Assembly: GCF_001708185.1 (NCBI RefSeq)
Contig: NZ_MDDN01000011.1
Location: forward strand, 62,001-126,000
DNA: 64,000 bases
Direction: 5' to 3'
Source: Lysinibacillus xylanilyticus
Lineage (GTDB): Bacteria > Bacillota > Bacilli > Bacillales_A > Planococcaceae
How positions within the stretch are numbered: the first letter of the stretch is position 1; each line of letters starts with the position of its first letter. Below, piece after piece: positions 1 through 8,967 of this stretch. The position numbers were made by a program, and so were the translations under genes. The notes under the pieces were generated by a model, which was not told the DNA's origin, did no database searches, and saw only the letters and a list, made by a program, of their open reading frames with translations.

Positions 1-1
1 T

Positions 2-736
2 ATGAAGGAACGTCTAGCCCCATTGCAAGGCAAACTCTTTATCCATTCGCAGACGGATGCTGGCACGATGGTAACTTGCACGATTCCGAATTCATCTCAT
101 GAGGGTGGACAGAAAATCAAAATCTTGTTGGCCGATGATCAGCCATTAGTCAGTGAGAGTCTGAGATTGCTGTTAGGAGAAGAACAGGATTTTGAAGTGG
201 TGGTTGTTGGAGATGGCAAGCAAGCTATCGAAGAATGTAAGAAGAACCGTCCTGACATTGTATTAATGGACATCAACATGCCCGAAATGGATGGTATCGA
301 AGCTACAAAGTTTATTAAAGAGACGTGGCCAAACATTCGGGTCATTATGATTACAACAATAGAGGATGTTGCCTTGGCAGCGGAAGCGCTTCGTATTGGA
401 GCAGAAGGCTACATGTTGAAATCGATACACCCTAAGGAATTGGCCGCAACCATCCGACTTATATATAGCGGGGGGACGATGATCTCACAGGATATAGCTC
501 ATCAATTGTTTCAACACAAGATAGGGGATAAGGTGCAGAATCGGTATGAACTAACCGAGCGGGAAATCGAAGTTCTCGGGTGCTTGACTGAAGGGCTTCG
601 CAATAAGGAAATTGCACAAAAGCTACATCTGTCGGAAGGTACGATCCGAAATTATATCTCCTCTATTTACCTGAAATTGCAAGTGCATAGCCGTGAAGAA
701 GCGGTGGAGAAGGTAAGGATTGAGTGTCTAATTTAA
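2..736 (+). CDS. Histidine kinase C-terminus read in frame into a NarL/FixJ response regulator (5' partial)
   Basis: The first ~35 residues match the end of a NarL-type sensor kinase ATPase domain (MKERLAPLQGKLFIHS, then TVTCTIP-like strands). They run without a stop into a receiver domain (KIKILLADDQ, phosphoacceptor in IVLMDINMP, conserved Lys in YMLKS) and a C-terminal LuxR-type helix-turn-helix (LTEREIEVL, EIAQKLHLSEGTIRNYIS). No ATG, GTG or TTG lies in frame between the two parts. The nearest upstream start is the ATG at 67, inside kinase-like sequence. So this is either a natural kinase-regulator fusion or a fusion created by loss of the kinase stop. The gene looks richer in G and C than its neighbours. 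The target genes are unknown, and the 5' part lies outside the window. Confidence 0.8.
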   Translation: MKERLAPLQGKLFIHSQTDAGTMVTCTIPNSSHEGGQKIKILLADDQPLVSESLRLLLGEEQDFEVVVVGDGKQAIEECKKNRPDIVLMDINMPEMDGIEATKFIKETWPNIRVIMITTIEDVALAAEALRIGAEGYMLKSIHPKELAATIRLIYSGGTMISQDIAHQLFQHKIGDKVQNRYELTEREIEVLGCLTEGLRNKEIAQKLHLSEGTIRNYISSIYLKLQVHSREEAVEKVRIECLI

Positions 737-897
737 CGAAGTGAGAGGGAATCTAAGTCAAACTATCGAATGGCACATTCTTTCTAATTCATTAGGTGTT
801 AAAAGTACTCATAAAATCACTTCCATTTATATTTTAATTGTATGTAAAATAATTACATTTATATAAGTGTTCTGAAATGTAATTATAATCAAAAGTA

Positions 898-930
898 AAG
901 CTGAACTAATTAAAATAATTAGTTCAGCTT
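898..930. terminator. Perfect 14-bp stem hairpin, probable bidirectional terminator
   Basis: Arms 898-911 and 917-930 (AAGCTGAACTAATT and its complement) surround a 5-base loop and are followed by A-rich sequence. It sits between the response regulator and the convergent ABC permease. The AGCTGAAC core recurs in hairpins at 4425-4464 and 9845-9880. The rest of 737-965 holds no gene that I can see. Confidence 0.7.
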
Positions 931-965
931 AAAAATATAACGTTAGCCCTTGTCTTTAATAGAAA

Positions 966-1673
966 TTAATCGACCATTCTTTTTTTATAGATAAATCCTG
1001 CTACAATCCAAGTCACTAGTGACCATACGATGATAGTAGCTATTGGAATAATGACGTCCATTGTTGTGAATGTTCCCTCTAAAGCCTCTGCTAATAGTAC
1101 CAATTGAGAACTTGGTAACCACTCTGCAACTTTTAAAATAGGGAAGGCTTCCGATAATCCTAGGATAATAGGAGCGAATGAGAAAATAAAGATAACAGGT
1201 AGAACGATAATAGATCCTTCCATAATCGATTTGGCGAATAATCCACATACTGTTCCCATTGCAATATAGAACACAGCTGAAAACACTAAAGCAATAGCTA
1301 TGATGAAAAAATTAGCAGGTTCATAGCCAACAAGAAAAATAGTCAAGGCTACAACTACTATTGTAACGATAAAGACAAACAAGCTTTTACCAATTAAAAT
1401 ATCTCCAAGTGAAGCGGGAGAAAGCATGAGACTGCGAAGTGTATTTTTTTCTTTCTCCTCTGCAATTAAACAACATTGTACATAGGTAGTCACCATAGAA
1501 AACGCCATATTTATTGGAAGAAAATAGGTTATTATAGCATTTGCACCTGTTTGATTGTATAGAATAGCCATAAAAAGTGGCATTAATGCCATTGTTGATA
1601 CCGCATAGTTACGTGAAAATTCCTTATAATCCTTCATAAAAATAGCTTGAATACGTGTCATTGAAATGTTCAT
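966..1673 (-). CDS. ABC-2 type transporter permease
   Basis: The 235-residue protein has about six hydrophobic segments and the general layout of ABC-2 family permeases (cytoplasmic N-terminus IFMKDYKEFSRNY, then paired membrane helices). The LIAEEKEKNTLRSLMLSPAS stretch between helices is typical of the coupling region of this family. It overlaps the upstream ATPase gene by 4 bases (ATGA), so the two are translationally coupled and very likely form one exporter. The substrate cannot be read from the sequence; related LytTR-linked exporters often handle peptides or toxic compounds, which is inference only. Confidence 0.85.
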   Translation of the reverse strand: MNISMTRIQAIFMKDYKEFSRNYAVSTMALMPLFMAILYNQTGANAIITYFLPINMAFSMVTTYVQCCLIAEEKEKNTLRSLMLSPASLGDILIGKSLFVFIVTIVVVALTIFLVGYEPANFFIIAIALVFSAVFYIAMGTVCGLFAKSIMEGSIIVLPVIFIFSFAPIILGLSEAFPILKVAEWLPSSQLVLLAEALEGTFTTMDVIIPIATIIVWSLVTWIVAGFIYKKRMVD

Positions 1674-2518
1674 AGTAAATCACTCCCTGTTATTTGCATA
1701 AAAATATTACCTAGTGTTGGTTCATTTGTATAAATGCGAGACACTTCGTTCGACTGCATCCAATGAAACAGTTTTTGTGCATCCTGTTCTCCAGTTTGAA
1801 TGATTTCACAAGCACCATTTTTTAACTCAACAGTAATAGAATCATCACCGAATTCTTTTTTTAACTGTTTCGGTGCACCGATTGCCCGAATTTTTCCTTT
1901 ATGTAAGAAGGCGACACGATCACAAAGTATTTCTGCTTCACTCATATCATGTGTTGTTAAAAATATTGTCGTACCCATTTCATTTAACCTACGCAAGCCA
2001 TTATATATATGCTGTGTATTAACAGGGTCGAGTGCAGAAGTTGGTTCGTCTAAAAATAATAATTCTGGTTTATGCATGATGGCACGTGCAAGTGTAACAC
2101 GTTGAAGCATCCCTTTAGAAAGCTGACTAATCTTCTTTTTACGCTCGCTATTTAAGTTAACAAAGTCCAGTGCTTCTTTTACTGCTGATTTTGGTAATTG
2201 GTATAAATTACTATATAGTGATAAATTCTCTTCAATTGAAAGTCGTGTATACAGACCACTATTATCTGTTAAAATACCAAAGCGTTTACGATTTTGACTT
2301 TGTTTCATTTCATCTGCTGGGCGACCAAACAATAAAACCTCGCCAGCAGTTTTTTCAGTTTGTGCTGTTAATATTTTAATAGTAGTAGTTTTTCCGGAGC
2401 CACTAGGGCCAAGAAAGCCGAATATTTCTCCTTTTTGAATAGTAAAGGAAACATCCTGTAATGCTGCTTCCTTATTAAATGTTTTTTTCAAATGCTGAAC
2501 CTCGATCACTGCGTTCAT
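1670..2518 (-). CDS. ABC transporter ATP-binding protein
   Basis: The 282-residue ATPase has Walker A GPSGSGKTT near residue 38, signature LSKGMLQRV, Walker B LLFLDEPTSALD and the switch His in LTTHDMSEAEIL. The C-terminal extension after ~residue 215 is the usual DUF4162-like tail of drug/peptide-export ATPases. The start is ATG 2518, preceded by GGGAGG at good spacing. It precedes and overlaps the permease and probably powers it. The regulator at 2667-3623 lies just upstream on the same strand, with about 150 bases between them that could hold the exporter promoter. Confidence 0.92.
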   Translation of the reverse strand: MNAVIEVQHLKKTFNKEAALQDVSFTIQKGEIFGFLGPSGSGKTTTIKILTAQTEKTAGEVLLFGRPADEMKQSQNRKRFGILTDNSGLYTRLSIEENLSLYSNLYQLPKSAVKEALDFVNLNSERKKKISQLSKGMLQRVTLARAIMHKPELLFLDEPTSALDPVNTQHIYNGLRRLNEMGTTIFLTTHDMSEAEILCDRVAFLHKGKIRAIGAPKQLKKEFGDDSITVELKNGACEIIQTGEQDAQKLFHWMQSNEVSRIYTNEPTLGNIFMQITGSDLL

Positions 2519-2666
2519 TTGAAAACCTCCCTGTGTTGTTGTTGATATCTACACTATAAGGGACAATGGAGAGCTCAACATTAAAATACAGGTGAAAGGC
2601 AGTAAAATGACCTTTAGTGGAGAAATATTTCAGCTGACAGGAGTCGTTTATTTCCTGGGAAATCTA

Positions 2667-3623
2667 CTAAATTCCGAGTATTTCCTTTAAATCTGCAAGC
2701 TTATTTTTCGACAAAGGTACTACAGCTCTTTCATTACTATTTAAGGCTAGACTGTAACTATTGCGAGTCCATGTAATGATTTCCCGTACCTTTTGCAAGT
2801 TAACGATATAAGAGCGATGACTTCTAAAAAAGCCGAACGGTGTCAATTTCTGCTCAAGCTCATTCAGTGATAATGTACATGGATAGGTTTCGCCTGCAAC
2901 ATACACAGAAACGACCCCTTCAACACTTTCGATATAATCAATTTCAGGGGGATTAAATAAAATGATTTTGTCATTTTTCTTCGTAGGGATTTTATCAAGC
3001 CGAATAGGTGCATTTTCAAGCGAAGGAGGAGCTGGCTCTGTCTCATCTTCTTTAACGTCTAATGCATGTAAGCCCATTGTATCTAGTCTATGTATGGCTG
3101 TACTCGAAACAATTAAATCCTCAAAATTATTAGACAGTAATATAACTGTTTTATCTTGTTTTTGAAGGGCACCCAATAACTGAATGACTTTTTGCTTGGA
3201 AAACTCATCTAGATTTTGAAATGGCTCTTCTAAAACTTGTATTTGTGCTGAACTGAGATATGTATGAATCAATTTTAAACGTTGTTTTTCTCCATTTGAA
3301 AGCTTGCTGATTTTAATGTTTTTTTGCTCCGTTAAAGCGATTAATGGCAATAAATCCTCCATCTTTTCAGAAGTAGCATTGAAAAGCCTTAAGCAAAATT
3401 GGATATATTCTCGAACCGTAAGTCGCTCATACAAAGCACTTTCACGAAGATGTGTATACGTATTGCCTTGTTTCATAAACCATTTCATCAATGTATTGAT
3501 TTTAGTCACATCTGTATAAATGCCGATAATAATACCTGTCTGTAAGGAAAGGTGAAAGCTTGGATAAATAACATTGCCTCCTTCTATATAAGGTTCAATA
3601 ATCATATTTTCATTTTGATCCAT
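2667..3623 (-). CDS. LytTR-type regulator fused to a degenerate ABC ATPase domain
   Basis: Residues 1-200 resemble an ABC ATPase that has lost Walker A: the region near residues 31-40 reads IIIGIYTDVT in place of GxxGxGKT. It keeps a signature-like LSNGEKQR (108-115) and a Walker-B-like strand with LEEPFQNLD (~131-139). Residues ~217-318 form a LytTR DNA-binding domain (FFRSHRSYIVNLQKV core, AVVPLSKNKL end). ABC-LytTR fusions of this kind are known beside ABC exporters in Firmicutes. The likely role is transcriptional control of the adjacent exporter, with the dead ATPase domain acting as a sensing or docking module. It overlaps the hydrolase gene stop by one base (TAATG). Confidence 0.85.
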   Translation of the reverse strand: MDQNENMIIEPYIEGGNVIYPSFHLSLQTGIIIGIYTDVTKINTLMKWFMKQGNTYTHLRESALYERLTVREYIQFCLRLFNATSEKMEDLLPLIALTEQKNIKISKLSNGEKQRLKLIHTYLSSAQIQVLEEPFQNLDEFSKQKVIQLLGALQKQDKTVILLSNNFEDLIVSSTAIHRLDTMGLHALDVKEDETEPAPPSLENAPIRLDKIPTKKNDKIILFNPPEIDYIESVEGVVSVYVAGETYPCTLSLNELEQKLTPFGFFRSHRSYIVNLQKVREIITWTRNSYSLALNSNERAVVPLSKNKLADLKEILGI

Positions 3624-4213
3624 TATTTTGTTCTCCTTGATCTCTTTTGGTTTGTAAATTGTGAAATATCACCTTGTGCCTGTAAAAAACTTTCATGACA
3701 ATAGTTCGGATTATAATAGTCCATAAAACCATGCTGACCATTATATTGTTTCGTGTGAACTGCTGGTAATGTATCGAGTGTTTTCTTTAATTCAAGGACA
3801 TCAAAGCTTTTCTCATGACTTGGTAAAATGACAAGTGTTGGACAAGAGGGGATGACCTCAAGATATTGGCGGATGCGAGAACCATAAACGCAAACGATCC
3901 CTTGTAATGGGAGTGTAGATAGTCTCCAAGCTAAAGTTGCCCCTACACTAAATCCTATTAATAGCACTTCATCATAAGTTGTCCTAGCTTCCAATAGTTT
4001 GTTGCTTAGTTTTTTGAGAGGAGCATCAAAGCCAACTTCATTTATGAAATAACCATAGGCTTCCTGTTCTTGTTCATATGTAAATACTGTATTTTCTGAA
4101 TATAAGGAAATGTACTCAACAGTAGTGTTAGCGGTACTGTATGTTGCAGCTTGCTTTTTTATAAAATCGTTTACACCGTATATTTCATGTAAAATAAATA
4201 TTTTCCTTTTCAT
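3623..4213 (-). CDS. Alpha/beta hydrolase (dienelactone hydrolase-like)
   Basis: This is a small cytoplasmic hydrolase of 196 residues with a nucleophile elbow GFSVGA and a downstream Asp/His-containing region (late histidine in NGQHGFMDYYNP), as in the dienelactone hydrolase family. A longer reading would start with TTG at 4237, but ATG 4213 has a TGAGG ribosome binding site at suitable spacing and fits the family N-terminus (MKRKIFILHEIYG). It is the first gene of a unit with the LytTR regulator and possibly the ABC exporter. The substrate is unknown. Confidence 0.8.
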   Translation of the reverse strand: MKRKIFILHEIYGVNDFIKKQAATYSTANTTVEYISLYSENTVFTYEQEQEAYGYFINEVGFDAPLKKLSNKLLEARTTYDEVLLIGFSVGATLAWRLSTLPLQGIVCVYGSRIRQYLEVIPSCPTLVILPSHEKSFDVLELKKTLDTLPAVHTKQYNGQHGFMDYYNPNYCHESFLQAQGDISQFTNQKRSRRTK

Positions 4214-4424
4214 ATAGGCCTCATTTTCTTTTTCCAATAGTGTACCAAAAAGTAACCATATCGTATATTTTAGAAATTTGCGGCACTAATTTTATTATAT
4301 TTATATAATTATTTTGGAGTTAAAAATCCAATTGTAAAAAGTGTGTAAAACTAAAAATGGAAAAATTTTTAAACTCCTTTTAGCTGGGAGATGACTTAGG
4401 AAGACGCTTAAATACCACAAAAAT

Positions 4425-4464
4425 AAAAGCTGTTCAGTCTAAAAATTATGCTGAACAGCTTTTT
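4425..4464. terminator. Hairpin terminator
   Basis: A 13-bp stem (AAAAGCTGTTCAG at 4425-4437 with its complement at 4451 onwards) precedes a T run on the + strand. On the minus strand it closes the chemoreceptor gene ending at 4470. It shares the AGCTGxxC core with the hairpins at 898-930 and 9845-9880. Confidence 0.75.
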
Positions 4465-4469
4465 TAAGT

Positions 4470-5288
4470 TTATTTTTTAGACATAAAACCCTTCATTTCC
4501 AGACTAAGCGAATTAAGCTCTTCAATGATTTCACTAAAGTCCTGAACAAGTTGTGCCTGTTCGTTTGTGGCACCATTTATTTGAGTCATGTTTTGCTTTA
4601 AATTTTCAAGATTATGATTGATGCTTCGAAGCGAGGATTCAATGTTATCAGTAGCAGTAGTTGTTTCAGTAGAAAGCTTGCGAACTTCTTGTGCGACTAT
4701 ATTAAATCCGGCACCATGCTGACCTGCTCGTGCGGCCTCAATCGATGCATTTAATCCGAGTAAATTGGTTTGACGCGAAATATTTTTTATTAAATCGGTA
4801 ATACCATTTGTTTTTTCAGCATCCTCTAAAGCAAATTGTGTCTGCTTATTAATCTCCTCACTAGTTGCAGCTAGCTCCTCCGAATGAGAGGCAATTGTAT
4901 GTACTTTATCCTGTAGGTTTTGGATAATTTCATTCATAGTAAGAATATATTTCTCCATTTGGAGAGAATGATCAATAGGTATTCCAAAGGCTAGCGCACC
5001 TACGATTTGCCCATTTTCACGAACGGGAAAAGAAAATGCGTTAAAAACCACACCATAATATTCTTCTGGTACAGGCTCATCCGTACTTTTTCCTTTAAGT
5101 GGGAGATGTAAAATTGCATCATCTGGATGAAGTTTTTGCCCGACTTTATAACCAGAATCTATCCGTTTCCCAGGTAAATAAGCAATAATACGCTCACTTT
5201 CTTTATCTACCAATCCAATCATGGACTCGCCCTTCATAGCTAAATGAATGTAAGGCAATGACATTGTTAATGCTTCAAGAATTTTCAT
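4470..5288 (-). CDS. Soluble methyl-accepting chemotaxis-like receptor
   Basis: The 272-residue protein lacks membrane segments and a HAMP domain. The N-terminal ~115 residues look like a small PAS/GAF-like sensor. They are followed by a coiled coil and a short receptor signalling tip ([20 protein letters not shown], then VAQEVRKLS), the hallmark contacting CheA and CheW. The size and layout resemble the B. subtilis cytoplasmic chemoreceptor YfmS. It stands alone between terminators. The ATG start at 5288 has an upstream GAGG-type site. The ligand is unknown; an energy or metabolite sensor is plausible. Confidence 0.85.
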   Translation of the reverse strand: MKILEALTMSLPYIHLAMKGESMIGLVDKESERIIAYLPGKRIDSGYKVGQKLHPDDAILHLPLKGKSTDEPVPEEYYGVVFNAFSFPVRENGQIVGALAFGIPIDHSLQMEKYILTMNEIIQNLQDKVHTIASHSEELAATSEEINKQTQFALEDAEKTNGITDLIKNISRQTNLLGLNASIEAARAGQHGAGFNIVAQEVRKLSTETTTATDNIESSLRSINHNLENLKQNMTQINGATNEQAQLVQDFSEIIEELNSLSLEMKGFMSKK

Positions 5289-5851
5289 AGTAACCTCCTC
5301 GGTATATGTACGCCCTATTAAATTGGGGCATAATATAGTTCTTTTAAAAACGTAATTTTTTGGTAAGTAATACTTCTTTAATTGTATGAAAAAAGGAAGA
5401 GAATAAAAAGACTATATTAATACCATTATCCTTTTAAATTGTACAATATTAATGGTCCTATATGTTTAATTTTTAAACAGGGATTGGATTTGCATAGTAA
5501 CGAATACTGCAGACGTGGTAATCATGGAGTATGTGCAATAGAACTTTGCAGAAAATAATACGGTATTAGATAGTGTTAATAAATAAGGTATACGGATTTA
5601 AAAAGAGGCAGGTTTAACAACGAAAGGCTGAAGTGTCATTTTGAAATGTATGTAATGTAAATTGATTGGAGTGAAGGCTGGACGACTCTTTGGGGATTAG
5701 CGGCTCATCGGACGCCCAGACGGGACGGAAATCAACTACTAGCTTTGCCGGAGAAAACTTTAATTATTTAATTTTTCTTTCGCAAAACCTTAACATAGCT
5801 TTCTCTTTTTTGGACAACCTAAACTAGAAATAATGGCATGAGGTGTTGATC
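5289..5851. other. 563-bp intergenic region with no supported gene
   Basis: The region between the divergent chemoreceptor and yqhH-like genes is AT-rich, with stops in all frames. Positions 5697-5735 hold a copy of a dispersed repeat (GCGGCTCATCGGACGCCC followed by GGGACGGAAATCAAC) also found at 42949-42985. I see no glycine riboswitch here, although in B. subtilis the neighbouring gcvT operon carries one. Confidence 0.6.
5697..5735 (+). repeat. Dispersed intergenic repeat, family S copy
   Basis: The block GCGGCTCATCGGACGCCC plus GACGGAAATCAAC matches the copy at 42949-42985. Its right half matches 44340-44367 and 39605-39621, and (inverted) 57716-57748. It lies in non-coding DNA. Confidence 0.6.
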
Positions 5852-7363
5852 ATGAAAATAGAAAGGTCGTCTGAATGGGAAGAAGGCTTTATAAAAAAAC
5901 TAGATCATCTTGAAAAATGGGATAGTTGGACATTGTACAAGATGAATTATGACATTGTGAAAATGAAGTTAATTACTGATTTCACAGGTTTACAAGCGAC
6001 GAAGTATTTACCAAATTTAAAGCCACTTACGCACCAGTTAGAAGCAGCAGAAACGGTGATTGAACGTATGAATGGAAAAGCGATTTTAGCTGATGAGGTG
6101 GGACTTGGTAAAACAATTGAAGCGGGTTTAATTTTAAAGGAATATCTGATCCGAGGACTTGTCAAAAGAGCATTAATATTAGCGCCAGCATCTCTTATTA
6201 ATCAGTGGATTGAAGAATTAAACATAAAATTTCATATTCCTGCAATCGCTTATAAAAAAAATGTTCCAATAGAGCGCTACGATGTCCTTATTATGAGTAT
6301 GGATACTGCTAAAAAAAGTCCGCACAAAGAGCGTATTTATGAGCAGGATTATGACATGATTATTATTGATGAGGCGCATAAGCTAAAAAATCATAAAACT
6401 CAAATTTATGAATTCGTACAAAGTTTAAAGAAGAAGTTTTGTTTATTATTAACCGCAACGCCAATTCAAAACGATGTCTTTGAATTATTTTATCTTATTT
6501 CCTTACTTAAGCCTGGCCATCTGGGCAATTATGATACATTTCAATCTGCATTTTCGGCAAGTAAGCATGATTTAGAGCATAATGATTATTTAAAGGAATT
6601 AGTTAATCAGGTAATGGTGAGGAATAGGAGAGAGGATACGGGTATTGAATGGACAAATCGCCGTGTTCAAATTGTCCCAATCCAATTTACGAAGGAAGAA
6701 GCGGAAGTTTATGATTTGCTCGGAACGCTTCAAAATACTGGCTCTTTTTCATTAATTACATTGAGGAAGGAAATGTGTAGTAGCAAAGAAGCGACAGCTT
6801 TAACATTATCTAAAATGCTTGAAGAAGATAATGCACAATCACAAGAAGTAGAAGCTATACTAGCAAAATTAATGGCTTTGGAAGTGAATTCAAAGGCAAA
6901 TAAGACACTTGAAATAATCGAACAAGCACAGGATAAAGTGATAATTTTTACAGAGTATAGAGCTACTCAAATTTATTTGCAATGGTATTTACATTCTAAA
7001 GGTATAACGAGCGTCCTATTTAACGGTAAATTTAATAAAAACAAACGTGATTATATGAAGCATCTATTTAAGGAAAAGGCACAGGTTCTAATCGCAACTG
7101 AGGCAGGTGGCGAAGGGATTAATCTTCAATTTTGTCATCATGTCATTAACTACGATTTGCCTTGGAACCCTATGAAGCTAGAGCAACGGATTGGACGTGT
7201 ACATCGTTTAGGGCAAGAGCATGATGTTCATATTTACAATCTGGCTATTGCCAATACGATTGAAGAGAACATATTAGCATTACTTCATACGAAAATTGAT
7301 GTTTTCGAAAAGGTAGTAGGGGACTTAGATGCGATTCTATCTAACTTTAAGGAATCTGTATAG
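5852..7363 (+). CDS. yqhH: SNF2/DEAD-type helicase, YqhH family
   Basis: The 503-residue superfamily 2 ATPase carries Walker A DEVGLGKT, DEAH box IIDEAHKLKN, motif III LLTATPIQ, and in the C-terminal RecA lobe LIATEAGGEGINLQF and QRIGRVHRLGQ. This pattern marks Swi2/Snf2-like helicases such as RapA/HepA, which remodel protein-DNA or RNA polymerase complexes. GTG at 5843 is possible, but ATG 5852 sits 8 bases after GAGG and is preferred. The next gene is the YqhG homologue 17 bases downstream, the same pairing as in B. subtilis. The cellular role of YqhH is not firmly known. Confidence 0.85.
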   Translation: MKIERSSEWEEGFIKKLDHLEKWDSWTLYKMNYDIVKMKLITDFTGLQATKYLPNLKPLTHQLEAAETVIERMNGKAILADEVGLGKTIEAGLILKEYLIRGLVKRALILAPASLINQWIEELNIKFHIPAIAYKKNVPIERYDVLIMSMDTAKKSPHKERIYEQDYDMIIIDEAHKLKNHKTQIYEFVQSLKKKFCLLLTATPIQNDVFELFYLISLLKPGHLGNYDTFQSAFSASKHDLEHNDYLKELVNQVMVRNRREDTGIEWTNRRVQIVPIQFTKEEAEVYDLLGTLQNTGSFSLITLRKEMCSSKEATALTLSKMLEEDNAQSQEVEAILAKLMALEVNSKANKTLEIIEQAQDKVIIFTEYRATQIYLQWYLHSKGITSVLFNGKFNKNKRDYMKHLFKEKAQVLIATEAGGEGINLQFCHHVINYDLPWNPMKLEQRIGRVHRLGQEHDVHIYNLAIANTIEENILALLHTKIDVFEKVVGDLDAILSNFKESV

Positions 7364-7380
7364 TGTAAGGGAGAAGGACC

Positions 7381-8160
7381 ATGTATCCACAGCAAGTTCA
7401 TAGTTATTTACGACAATTTTTCACTGAAAATGATTGCTATATTGTAGGGGAAGAACACCATTATCTTACGGTGCAATTAACGGTTGATATTGATAAAAAA
7501 ATAATGAATCGACCATTTTATTGGCAATACGTAGAAGCTACAAATAGCGAGCCAAATCCAGCCCAAGTAACATTCATTACAAATCAAACAGCATCAGCTG
7601 GCAGTCTTTACGGCGAAGTTATTCATTTCGGTTCTCCAAGAATGAACCAGCTTTTTCAAGCAACAAGGGAGTTAGGAGCTTATGTTCAAATGTATGAGAA
7701 GGTCGACACGGCAATAGGGCAGGTTATACTAACACCGTGGTTAGGGGTGAATTATAAAGTATCCTATTGTTGCGACCGAACGAAAGAAATGCTTTATTCC
7801 TTTGGTATCAATCTATTAACAGGAATCATTAAAGAGGATTTTCACGAAACCTTATTTGCAACCGAGCTAGATACTGTTCCGGCAGAGCATGTTTTTCATG
7901 TGCAATATATTATTAAGCCTATCCGGGGACTTCAAAGATTAGATGCAGCCATTGATGCAATCATTGCACAGGATGACCATTCGTGGGCTACTGAAGCAAA
8001 AAAGAGATGGCAACGTGATCAACGCGTACTAGATTACTTTTATGAAGATGTCGATGACAAACCAGAATGTTATAACATTGAAAAGAAGGCTTTAGAGGAA
8101 CAATATGATGCAAAAATTAAAATAGAAATTATTAATGGTGGATTATTTTATCTTTATTAA
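7381..8160 (+). CDS. yqhG: YqhG family protein
   Basis: The 259-residue soluble protein begins MYPQQVHSYLRQFF and contains the conserved blocks YLTVQLTVDIDKKIMNRPFY and NPAQVTFITNQT that I recognise from Bacillus YqhG. It follows the helicase gene with a GGAGA ribosome binding site and only 17 bases between them, so the two are probably cotranscribed and work together. No catalytic motif is visible and the function is unknown. Unlike B. subtilis, the glycine-cleavage genes are not adjacent. Confidence 0.82.
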   Translation: MYPQQVHSYLRQFFTENDCYIVGEEHHYLTVQLTVDIDKKIMNRPFYWQYVEATNSEPNPAQVTFITNQTASAGSLYGEVIHFGSPRMNQLFQATRELGAYVQMYEKVDTAIGQVILTPWLGVNYKVSYCCDRTKEMLYSFGINLLTGIIKEDFHETLFATELDTVPAEHVFHVQYIIKPIRGLQRLDAAIDAIIAQDDHSWATEAKKRWQRDQRVLDYFYEDVDDKPECYNIEKKALEEQYDAKIKIEIINGGLFYLY

Positions 8161-8164
8161 ACGA

Positions 8165-8193
8165 GGAGCTGTCCTAAAAGTCGGGACAGCTCC
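8165..8193. terminator. Hairpin between convergent genes
   Basis: GGAGCTGTCC (8165-8174) pairs perfectly with 8184-8193 across a short loop, between the yqhG stop and the convergent ArsR gene. It probably terminates both transcripts. Confidence 0.75.
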
Positions 8194-8201
8194 TTACAAT
8201 T

Positions 8202-8522
8202 TTAATCTTCTTCAAGAAGGCTTTGTAGTTGTGCTAATTTATTATCCCAAAATAAATCAAAGTACTGTAGCCAATCTTCAATTTCTTTTAGTTTTTCAGC
8301 ATGTAATGTATATATTTTTTCTCGTCCTTTTTTCTTGGCAGAGACTAGTTCAGCCTGTTCAAGAACTTTTAAATGCTTCACGACAGCAGTTCGGCTTATA
8401 GAAAAATTCTCAGAAATAAGTGAGATGGGCTGATCACTTTCGGCAAGCAGCTGTAGGACATGACGTCTTGTAGGATCAGCAATTGCTTGAAAAACGTCAT
8501 ATTTTACAGCAAGCTGTGTCAT
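8202..8522 (-). CDS. ArsR-family transcriptional repressor
   Basis: The 106-residue winged-helix protein starts MTQLAVKYDVFQAIADPTRR with the typical ArsR recognition helix ISRTAVVKHLKVLEQAELV and wing (KKGREKIYTLH). No metal-binding Cys pair is visible in the recognition helix, so a metal-independent ligand or no ligand is likely. It overlaps the SRPBCC gene by 4 bases. ArsR-SRPBCC pairs are common operons in which the regulator represses its own transcription. The long inverted repeat upstream of the operon (8968-9013) is the natural operator candidate. Confidence 0.9.
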   Translation of the reverse strand: MTQLAVKYDVFQAIADPTRRHVLQLLAESDQPISLISENFSISRTAVVKHLKVLEQAELVSAKKKGREKIYTLHAEKLKEIEDWLQYFDLFWDNKLAQLQSLLEED

Positions 8523-8944
8523 TGTGATTCCACTACCTCTTTTAATTTTTGACCGACAATCATTGTCCAGCCGCCATCCATTTTTGTACGAACAGCTTCC
8601 GTAGGTACGTTAGCTTTTGGAATAATATGTGATGCTTCTTTCCAACCACCATGTGTTAACGTAAATTCTGTTTGCTCCCCAATTTCTTTTAATTCAAAAG
8701 TGACAAACCATCCATCTGTATCCCATGCAAAACGAACAAAATGTGGTGCATCTATTTGTTCTACTTGACATGGTGAAGGGCCAAACGGTGATTGTAGTGT
8801 AAATTCATGACCTTCAATTGGTTTAAAATCATTTGGCATAAACCAAGAAGAAATCTTTTCAGCATCCGTTACGGTTTCCCATACTTTCTCAATAGGTGCT
8901 TTAAAGGTAATTGTTTTAACGATATTCTCTAGTTTTTCAGTCAT
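8519..8944 (-). CDS. SRPBCC/AHSA1-like domain protein
   Basis: The 141-residue protein has the START/AHSA1 fold signature: an N-terminal TITFKAPIEKVWETVTDAEKI, a W-rich middle (DTDGWFVTFELKE) and a C-terminal helix with GGWTMIVGQKLK. Such proteins bind hydrophobic ligands in a helix-grip cavity. It is the first gene of the two-gene operon with the ArsR repressor and may bind the inducing small molecule. The ATG at 8944 is preceded by AAGGAG. No enzyme activity can be predicted. Confidence 0.88.
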   Translation of the reverse strand: MTEKLENIVKTITFKAPIEKVWETVTDAEKISSWFMPNDFKPIEGHEFTLQSPFGPSPCQVEQIDAPHFVRFAWDTDGWFVTFELKEIGEQTEFTLTHGGWKEASHIIPKANVPTEAVRTKMDGGWTMIVGQKLKEVVESQ

Positions 8945-8967
8945 TTACAATGAACTCCTTTTTAAAA

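Noticed and set aside
5289-5851. Glycine riboswitch before the yqhH-like gene
   Set aside because: No glycine aptamer core was found and no gcv gene follows.
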